Below are positions 58,084-64,000 of a stretch of DNA of 64,000 nucleotides, in pieces. The notes below the pieces were generated by a model, which ran no database searches, had not been told where the DNA came from, and saw only the letters and a program-made list of their open reading frames with translations. The stretch spans positions 5,664 to 69,663 of the forward strand of contig NZ_FRAC01000034.1 of the NCBI RefSeq assembly GCF_900142215.1, in the 5' to 3' direction. This stretch comes from Anaerocolumna jejuensis DSM 15929. GTDB lineage: Bacteria; Bacillota; Clostridia; Lachnospirales; Lachnospiraceae. The position numbers and the translations under genes are program-made. The stretch's first letter is position 1. Every line of letters begins with the position of its first letter.

Positions 58084-58122
58084 AAAATCTATGGGCCAGC
58101 ATCAGCTGAACCCATAGATTTT
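58084..58122. terminator. Bidirectional terminator between convergent genes
   Basis: AAAAATCTATGGG and CCCATAGATTTTT form a 13-bp stem between the PAP2 and glycosyltransferase genes; the glycosyltransferase stop codon lies in the loop. Confidence 0.88.
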
Positions 58123-59118
58123 TCTTGATATCCGATATCCCATCTCAACGATTTTTCTTCCGGCCTTTCCCGGCAGATTCATGGACCTGCCCAGTGCCTT
58201 GTTATGAATTATCTTATAGAGCCTCTTATTATTCTTCTCTAAATAATCCCAGAGCTCTTTTTTCTTTTCAAGGCTCTCGGGGGTGTTTTCCTTAATGAGG
58301 AAAACAGAAGAAATAGTCATCATCATGGTCAGGTATTTTATCATATAGTTCTTAAGTTTACGGTTTCTGATTGCCATAATGTCTTTATAGTCAATCATAA
58401 TCTTTGTAATGTAAATCTGCTGGTCTATTCTTTTTATCATATTCTTTTCATTTACCGACTGGTCATCCCGGCCAATAAAATAACGGTATAGATTCACATC
58501 CAGATAATACATGGTTCTGACATAGGGCAGAGGCTGGTATACGAAGATATTATCCACATAAAAGGTGTGGCTTGGAAGCTTTAATCCACAATCCTTCAGC
58601 AGCTTGGTGCGGTAAATGGCCGCATGCATAATAATTTGCTGGCTCTGCTTAAAGTACATGATATCATTCCAGGTAAATACCCTGTCCTGGGGAAGGGCTG
58701 TTTTATAATCCATTACTTTGTGTTTGTTAATGCTTGGCTTCTCATACACATAATTGGCAATAAATAAGTCTACCATCTTACCATCCGCTACCAGACTTCT
58801 GAGAGTTGATAAGACCTTTGCAAGAGCTGCTTCATTTACCCAGTCATCACTGTCCACTACCTTAAAGTACAAGCCGGTAGCAGCTGCGAGTCCAGTATTT
58901 ACAGCCTCTCCATGGCCCCCGTTCTCCTGATGGATTGTTTTTATAATATCCGGATAGCGCTTTGCATAGTTGTCCGCTATGGCAGCGGTGTTATCCCCTG
59001 ATCCATCATTTACTATGATAATCTCCATCTCATCCTTTCCGGTTAAAAGGGTCTTAATGGCGTGCTCCATATATTCCTGCGAATTATAGCATGGTATAGC
59101 AACACTCAGCAATTTCAT
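58102..59118 (-). CDS. Family 2 glycosyltransferase
   Basis: GT-A enzyme of 338 residues. The nucleotide-sugar region begins LLSVAIPCYNSQEYMEHAI with IIIVNDGSGDNT and the metal-binding KVVDSDDWV. The C-terminal third is basic and helical. It probably adds a sugar to a cell-envelope polymer or lipid; acceptor unknown. A degenerate hairpin repeat may lie upstream (59147-59225). Confidence 0.9.
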   Translation of the reverse strand: MKLLSVAIPCYNSQEYMEHAIKTLLTGKDEMEIIIVNDGSGDNTAAIADNYAKRYPDIIKTIHQENGGHGEAVNTGLAAATGLYFKVVDSDDWVNEAALAKVLSTLRSLVADGKMVDLFIANYVYEKPSINKHKVMDYKTALPQDRVFTWNDIMYFKQSQQIIMHAAIYRTKLLKDCGLKLPSHTFYVDNIFVYQPLPYVRTMYYLDVNLYRYFIGRDDQSVNEKNMIKRIDQQIYITKIMIDYKDIMAIRNRKLKNYMIKYLTMMMTISSVFLIKENTPESLEKKKELWDYLEKNNKRLYKIIHNKALGRSMNLPGKAGRKIVEMGYRISRKIYGFS

Positions 59119-59329
59119 AATTACCTCTCATTCTGCCGCCTATTGCGGCATGCCCGACATCGGCATAAATTCTGATGAAAGGACCGTTAACAGGTTCCTT
59201 TCCAGTGAAAGACTTTTCTTTCATATAAAATTCTCAAAATCCTGCACTACTATTCTTATTATATAGAGTTTGTTAAAAACATCAATCTGGCAAGGCAATG
59301 TTAATAAAAATTAATATTTTACCGCCTTA

Positions 59330-61852
59330 TTACTCCGGCAGGTAGGTAAAGAACATATCTCCCGCATTATCAAACATCTTTCCCGCATCATTCAGACCTA
59401 TCTTCATAGTTCTTCCGAGGTCCGGATCTATGACAGTGATATTGTACATATCATAGCCGACGATTAAGACGGCCTGATTTTTACTCTTCATGCCTATTAC
59501 CGGCTGGTTTCTGTTCAGGTAATAGAGAGCCTGGTCCAGTGTGACACCTGAAATATTAAGATAGGAACCGCCAAGCTTTTCCTTTAGCATCGCCGATAGC
59601 GTATTTTCCTTTGAATTGGTATCCTCATATCCTTTTTTGTAGCTGCTCAGCATGGTCGTACATGCCCTCAGGCTGTCACCATGGCCATAAATCGGGCTGA
59701 TACCGGATAAGCTTAACTGGGAGCTACGTATACCCCTTTCCCAAACGACCTGCTGGCTGTCACTTACAACAGCTCCTGCAAGATCATAGGCTTCCTTCAC
59801 TGCCTCTCCCGCACTGTCATAAGAGCCTGTGACCTCTCCCCTGGCATAGACGATATAAGGCGGCAATGTCAGTATGGAGTCCTTCAGCCTTAGAGTGGTA
59901 TCCTGGGTTATGATAGTATTTCTCGTCTTTGACAAGGCCGGCAGCTTATCCATGGTAAAACTGCCGGGAAGAGAAACATAGTATTCTGTTAAGGTCTTTT
60001 CCGTTACCCTCTCGGTGACGCGGAATACCTGATAGCTTTCCGTTACACGGTTCAGGATATAATCATCCGCAGCACTTTCATAATCACCGCCAGCACCCTT
60101 TTTCTCTCTCTTTAAGGTTATGATATTACCCTGGGTCGATGCTCCGGTTACATAATATCCGCTCTTTTTATATTCCTTTAATACCTTTTTATCTTTATCC
60201 GATATTTGAATTTTATACAAAAGAGTCAGTAGGGTTCCGTCAGGTGTTGTGGTATAGGCATTACTTTTTCCATATCCGTAGATAAGATTGTCATCGATTT
60301 TCCCCAAAAGATTGATAATCCCGCCATCCGGTGCCTTAAGGCTGTCCTTCCTGCCGGTCTCTAAATCCAATATGGTGATTTCCGTAACATCCTTTTTCTC
60401 CTGGGCATTTTCCCAGGCAATGTAATGCTTGCTAACATCAACGATATAATTCTCTTTTTTAACATTTTCTGCAATAACGTCCATATTATCCGTTATCAGG
60501 TTATAGGAATATATTTTATTGTTCAGGATAAAGTAAAATATCTGCTGGTTATTTACGTAGCTGAAGCCATCCAGCTCTTCCTTGAGCAGCTGGTAGGTTA
60601 TATTCATGGGAATGTATAAAAGCTCTTCTATGCGGTTTTCTCCGCTGTAATAGCGGTAAAATATCATGCCCACGGAGCCTTCATAAGCACCTCTGTTCAT
60701 ATAGCCGTAGACCATGAAATCAATGTTGCCGTCATCGTCCATCTTAAGTATCTGAACATCATGCTCCCCGTAAATATCCCTTATATAATCCGTATCATCC
60801 TGCCGGAAGGAAAATACTCTTGCCATTTTATTCTCTGTCAGATTGTAGTACCACAATTCGCCCATTCTGGCAAAGGCAAGCTTGCTGTTCTTACTGTCCG
60901 TTATATAAGCAATATCCGGGTCCGTTGTAATTCCCAGCTTAAACTGGCTTTTTGCAAGGCTGGTAAGCTTTAAATCAAAATAGGATTCCATGGTTCTGTC
61001 GTAATTTAACAAATACATTCTGGTGTTGGTATACCTTACCCGGTAAAATTCCTTCACCTGATATAATTCCTCACCGGATTCCGTTTTGGCCTTTATGCTG
61101 TAATTTAGTGTTACGGAGGCTGTATCGGAATTGATTTCATCTATCGTTGGAATAACCGGCCCCACCACCTCAGGATTCAGGCTGCCCCAGGTTATAAGGT
61201 CGAAGCTGGAGCGGATATCCACATGCGCCAGGGAAGTACTGTCCGCACTGCTGTCAGGCTCCAGATAGGCAATAATATCTGATGCCTTCTTCTTGTCCAT
61301 GATAGAATTATGAAAGTTCATGATAAAGTCAAGCTTTTCTGTCAGATAGGAATTGTCCACTTTCTTGACTCTGGTATAAAAATTCATCTTCTTGCTTTTA
61401 CTTGTTACAAGTGTAACCTTCACAGCATATTCTTTTCCTGCCGTAAGCTCTGTTTTCAGCTTAATGTGGGCAGTCTTATAATCTCCTTCCTTCTCCAGGG
61501 CATTTATGGTATCCGTACTGAGAAGGCTGTTATTCGCTGTATCCCTTAATTCATATATAACACGTTTTACTTCGTTTTCTTTTCCGTCAATCAGCAGATC
61601 AAAGCTTTGATTGGAATCCAGAGGTGTAACGGCCTCTCTTACAAGACTGGCATCCAAGTTGCCGCTGTATCCATGGAGGAGATTGCACTCCTTGCCATCC
61701 TGCCTAATCATTATTACCGGAAAGGAGGTTTTCCCCATGGCAACTGTCCCCTGAGCCTGATTTATTTCCTCTTCTATATCCTTTGAAAAATAGTAAAGAG
61801 CTCCCATAAAAATAAATAAAAGAATAATACTACGGTAAATGTGCTTTAGCAT
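59330..61852 (-). CDS. Large membrane-anchored protein with degenerate C39-like domain
   Basis: Protein of 840 residues with one N-terminal membrane anchor (about 7-22). Residues about 300-560 contain beta-propeller-like repeats (LWYYNLTENKMARVF, KIYSYNLITDNMDVI, EITILDLETGR). The last 120 residues resemble a C39-type papain-like domain: Cys in RACTTMLSSY, and NQAVLIVGYD with IDPDLG. The usual catalytic His before AVxIVGYD is Gln here, so it is probably not a working peptidase. The start overlaps the methyltransferase stop by seven bases. Function unknown. Confidence 0.8.
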   Translation of the reverse strand: MLKHIYRSIILLFIFMGALYYFSKDIEEEINQAQGTVAMGKTSFPVIMIRQDGKECNLLHGYSGNLDASLVREAVTPLDSNQSFDLLIDGKENEVKRVIYELRDTANNSLLSTDTINALEKEGDYKTAHIKLKTELTAGKEYAVKVTLVTSKSKKMNFYTRVKKVDNSYLTEKLDFIMNFHNSIMDKKKASDIIAYLEPDSSADSTSLAHVDIRSSFDLITWGSLNPEVVGPVIPTIDEINSDTASVTLNYSIKAKTESGEELYQVKEFYRVRYTNTRMYLLNYDRTMESYFDLKLTSLAKSQFKLGITTDPDIAYITDSKNSKLAFARMGELWYYNLTENKMARVFSFRQDDTDYIRDIYGEHDVQILKMDDDGNIDFMVYGYMNRGAYEGSVGMIFYRYYSGENRIEELLYIPMNITYQLLKEELDGFSYVNNQQIFYFILNNKIYSYNLITDNMDVIAENVKKENYIVDVSKHYIAWENAQEKKDVTEITILDLETGRKDSLKAPDGGIINLLGKIDDNLIYGYGKSNAYTTTPDGTLLTLLYKIQISDKDKKVLKEYKKSGYYVTGASTQGNIITLKREKKGAGGDYESAADDYILNRVTESYQVFRVTERVTEKTLTEYYVSLPGSFTMDKLPALSKTRNTIITQDTTLRLKDSILTLPPYIVYARGEVTGSYDSAGEAVKEAYDLAGAVVSDSQQVVWERGIRSSQLSLSGISPIYGHGDSLRACTTMLSSYKKGYEDTNSKENTLSAMLKEKLGGSYLNISGVTLDQALYYLNRNQPVIGMKSKNQAVLIVGYDMYNITVIDPDLGRTMKIGLNDAGKMFDNAGDMFFTYLPE

Positions 61853-63105
61853 ATATCCACTTCCTTACTACCCTGCCAGGACAGATGGTTTAAAAGCAAT
61901 TCATACAGCTTTGGTTTAACCTGTAGGAATTCTGTCAGTCGTTCAAAATCTTCCAGCTTTTTGGCTGCCTGTATACTTGCTGGCTGCATACTTGCAGCTA
62001 ACCTGCCGGCTGCCCGTTCGCTTGCATCAGAATCCTTTCTTTTTACCCCTCGGATCAATATATTCTTTGGCGTATGCTCCATATCAATGAACTCCAGAAC
62101 CTGAGTCTTATAGCCTGCGGCTTCTAAAAGCTGGGCTCTTAATCCATCCGTTGCCAGGGCTGCTATTCTTTCCTTTATAAGCCCGTATTGCAGGATTGGA
62201 TTTAATATATCATTTTTAATCTGCTTATTTAGCTCATGCTGACAGCAAGGCACTGACAGAATTACCTCAGCCCCCCACTTTACAGCCTTATATAAAGCGT
62301 AGTCCGTTGCCGTATCACAGGCATGAAGGGTAACTACCATATCCACCTTGTCAATGCCCTCGTAATCTGCTATATCTCCTACTAAAAAGTTCAGCCTGTC
62401 ATAGCCGTATTTTTCAGCCAATGCGTTACAGTTGGCTATTACTTCTTTTTTCAAGTCCAGGCCTATAATACGTACGGAGTACCCCTTGACTGTCTTCAGA
62501 TAATAATACATCGCAAAGGTCAGATAAGACTTTCCGCAGCCAAAATCAAGCACAGTAAGCTCTCTGTCCTTCTTAAGGGCAGGCAGTATATCTTCAATAA
62601 ACTCCAGAAAGCGGTTTATCTGTCTGAATTTATCGTATTTCTCTCTTATGACCTTCCCTTCCTTTGTAATAACGCCAAGGTCATATAAAAAGGGGACGAA
62701 GGTTCCTTCCTGTATAATGTAAGCCTTATCACGGTTATGGGAAGTATTTTTTACAACCGGCCTGTCAGCCTCTCCCGCTCTTACCGTTTTTGCTTTCAGG
62801 GTTTCCTTTCCCTTGCTGCTGATCAGCAGTGTAATCTCCTTCTTCCGGTTTCTTAACAGGAGCTGCTTCATTACCGGACCCATCCACTGGTCCACGAGGC
62901 TTGTCAGGGTGCTTTTATCCACATTCTTATGAAATACCTGATTATTTCTATATTCGCATACCTGGTACAGTTCCTTTTCCTTTATCGTAACAGGCCGTAC
63001 CGTTATCTTATTTATGTCACTGCCCTTTATCGGATTACTGATTATCATATCCGTAAAATCTATATTCAGATTTTCCTCTATAATGGATAAATTATAGTTT
63101 TCCAT
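61846..63105 (-). CDS. SAM-dependent methyltransferase (Methyltransf_32-like)
   Basis: Protein of 419 residues. The class I SAM site is VLDFGCGKSYLTFAMYYYL with GLDLKKE and VGDIADYE; VVTLHACDTATDYAL and SVPCCQHELN follow, a pattern of the methyltransferase-32 family. An N-terminal domain of about 150 residues and a variable Ala-rich linker (about 358-380) flank it. Its substrate is not evident. Coupled to the 840-residue membrane protein. Confidence 0.88.
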   Translation of the reverse strand: MENYNLSIIEENLNIDFTDMIISNPIKGSDINKITVRPVTIKEKELYQVCEYRNNQVFHKNVDKSTLTSLVDQWMGPVMKQLLLRNRKKEITLLISSKGKETLKAKTVRAGEADRPVVKNTSHNRDKAYIIQEGTFVPFLYDLGVITKEGKVIREKYDKFRQINRFLEFIEDILPALKKDRELTVLDFGCGKSYLTFAMYYYLKTVKGYSVRIIGLDLKKEVIANCNALAEKYGYDRLNFLVGDIADYEGIDKVDMVVTLHACDTATDYALYKAVKWGAEVILSVPCCQHELNKQIKNDILNPILQYGLIKERIAALATDGLRAQLLEAAGYKTQVLEFIDMEHTPKNILIRGVKRKDSDASERAAGRLAASMQPASIQAAKKLEDFERLTEFLQVKPKLYELLLNHLSWQGSKEVDIC

Positions 63106-63285
63106 CTTATACCTTAACCTCTTTCAACTGCTTTCTAACCATATTTCCTTATCATATTGGTGCTGCAACCATTGTATCATAATGGATAAAATATTCCTAC
63201 TATTTTTATTTTTTTAAGGTGAACGGCTGGAACATAGCTGCATATATTAGTTACAAAATGATATTGCATCTTAAAGGAGGATCTA

Positions 63286-64000
63286 ATGAAATATTCTCGT
63301 CCAGAATATTCGCCTTCCAATAATCCTTACGGTAAGTCCGGTATTCCCAACTATACTACTCAGCCGGTAAATGATTCCGCCAATGGTAACCCCGCTTTTA
63401 TTGATTCCATTTATTCGGATCTTTTGGGAACCAAATCATTCATGAATTTAAGCTATACCGGAATCTCCCCATCGGATTTTGATAGAAAGGTAAATTCTTT
63501 ACAGGATACCTTCACGACTTCCACCATTCCTTCTGGCGGTACAGTTCCGGGAAACCCTGTACCTTCTCAGCCTGGGACTACCTCTCCATTTTTACCCACA
63601 TCACCAATAACCTTACCCGGAACTATGCCCTCACCTACGGGAACAACTAATATTATTCCTCCCGGAACCATTCCGGTTATACCGTCCAGGCCCAGTACAC
63701 CAAGGCCAACCCCTCCTGTTACCTCGCCGAACACATTCGGGCCAACCCTTCCAAGGACCACTGCTCCAGGTACCAGACCAGGCCTGCTTACTCAGCCTAC
63801 ACTGCCTATATCACCTACCAGGCCCACAATGCCTACCCTGCCGCTTACGCCCGGGATGAACACAATGCCGACTATGCCCGGCAGAACCACGATGCCGACT
63901 ACACCAGGAATGAGCACAATGCCTGCAAGACCTAATACGCCGACTATGCCCGGTATGAGCACAATGCCTGCAAGGCCTATGATGCCTACTATGCCAGGCA
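63286..64000 (+). CDS. Pro/Thr-rich repeat protein (5' part, runs off the window)
   Basis: ATG at 63286 follows AAAGGAGG, and 238 codons are open to the edge. Residues 1-75 are not repetitive (MKYSRPEYSPSNNPYGKSG, YSDLLGTKSFMNLSY). From about 85 it is dominated by Pro, Thr, Gly and Met, and later settles into short repeats (TMPGMSTMPARP). There is no signal peptide. A CATATATTA element upstream resembles mother-cell (SigE/SigK) -10 sequences, so a spore coat or surface role is possible but unproven. The antisense frame at 63567-63761 is an artefact of the repeats. Confidence 0.8.
   Translation, partial: MKYSRPEYSPSNNPYGKSGIPNYTTQPVNDSANGNPAFIDSIYSDLLGTKSFMNLSYTGISPSDFDRKVNSLQDTFTTSTIPSGGTVPGNPVPSQPGTTSPFLPTSPITLPGTMPSPTGTTNIIPPGTIPVIPSRPSTPRPTPPVTSPNTFGPTLPRTTAPGTRPGLLTQPTLPISPTRPTMPTLPLTPGMNTMPTMPGRTTMPTTPGMSTMPARPNTPTMPGMSTMPARPMMPTMPG

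Noticed and set aside
1..64000. tRNA or rRNA genes, including within the ribosomal clusters
   Set aside because: No cloverleaf-like sequence with a TTCGA arm or conserved rRNA segment was found on reading, although no covariance search could be run.

Overview
The window comes from a low-GC, Gram-positive, endospore-forming anaerobe of the class Clostridia, most likely a member of the Lachnospiraceae (Lachnoclostridium/Anaerocolumna-like). The evidence is the str and rpoBC ribosomal/RNA polymerase clusters, a B12-dependent class II ribonucleotide reductase, strong AGGAGG ribosome binding sites with many TTG/GTG starts, SpoIIID sporulation regulators and a flavin-based electron-export locus. 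Nearly all genes lie on the minus strand. No rRNA, tRNA or CRISPR was seen.

Positions 1-10523 hold a reductive pyrimidine (or hydantoin) catabolism island: a PucR-type regulator, a class III aminotransferase, an iron-type alcohol dehydrogenase, an ABC importer (ATPase, two permeases, lipoprotein), a dihydropyrimidinase and the start of a dihydropyrimidine-dehydrogenase-like Fe-S protein. The importer lipoprotein appears to be circularly permuted. Positions 10946-16238 encode a lantibiotic-immunity-type ABC-2 transporter with a two-component system and a broken beta-propeller-type gene. Positions 16329-18016 hold a MarR remnant, an XRE regulator and a PAP2 phosphatase. Positions 18206-37815 are core information genes: tuf, fusA, rpsG, rpsL, nrdJ (with NrdR boxes), rpoC, rpoB, rplL, rplJ, rplA, rplK, nusG, secE and rpmG.

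Positions 38909-45665 carry ndh2, polyprenyl synthase, prenyltransferase, a tandem FMN-binding-type lipoprotein, apbE and eetB, matching the flavin-based extracellular electron transfer (FLEET) set. The last component, eetA, lies at 52527-52910.

Between ndh2 and eetA lies the most striking feature. A spoIIID gene is split in two (3' part 46070-46233, 5' part 52242-52359) by a 6020-bp element with a large serine recombinase. The two halves end in the same 12-bp direct repeat. Removing the element rejoins a perfect 89-codon spoIIID frame. This is the architecture of the skin element in sigK, but in spoIIID. The element also carries an XRE regulator, a small gene coupled to the recombinase, a purine-type permease, a CorA transporter and a DUF3791/DUF3990 module.

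Positions 52942-64000 hold an intact second SpoIIID paralogue, a thioesterase, a 230-bp inverted-repeat element, cysK, dtd, a PAP2 protein, a glycosyltransferase, a large membrane-anchored protein with a degenerate C39-like domain, a methyltransferase and the start of a Pro/Thr-rich repeat protein. A family of short hairpin repeats recurs in 5' leaders across the window and supplies the ribosome binding site of nrdJ.
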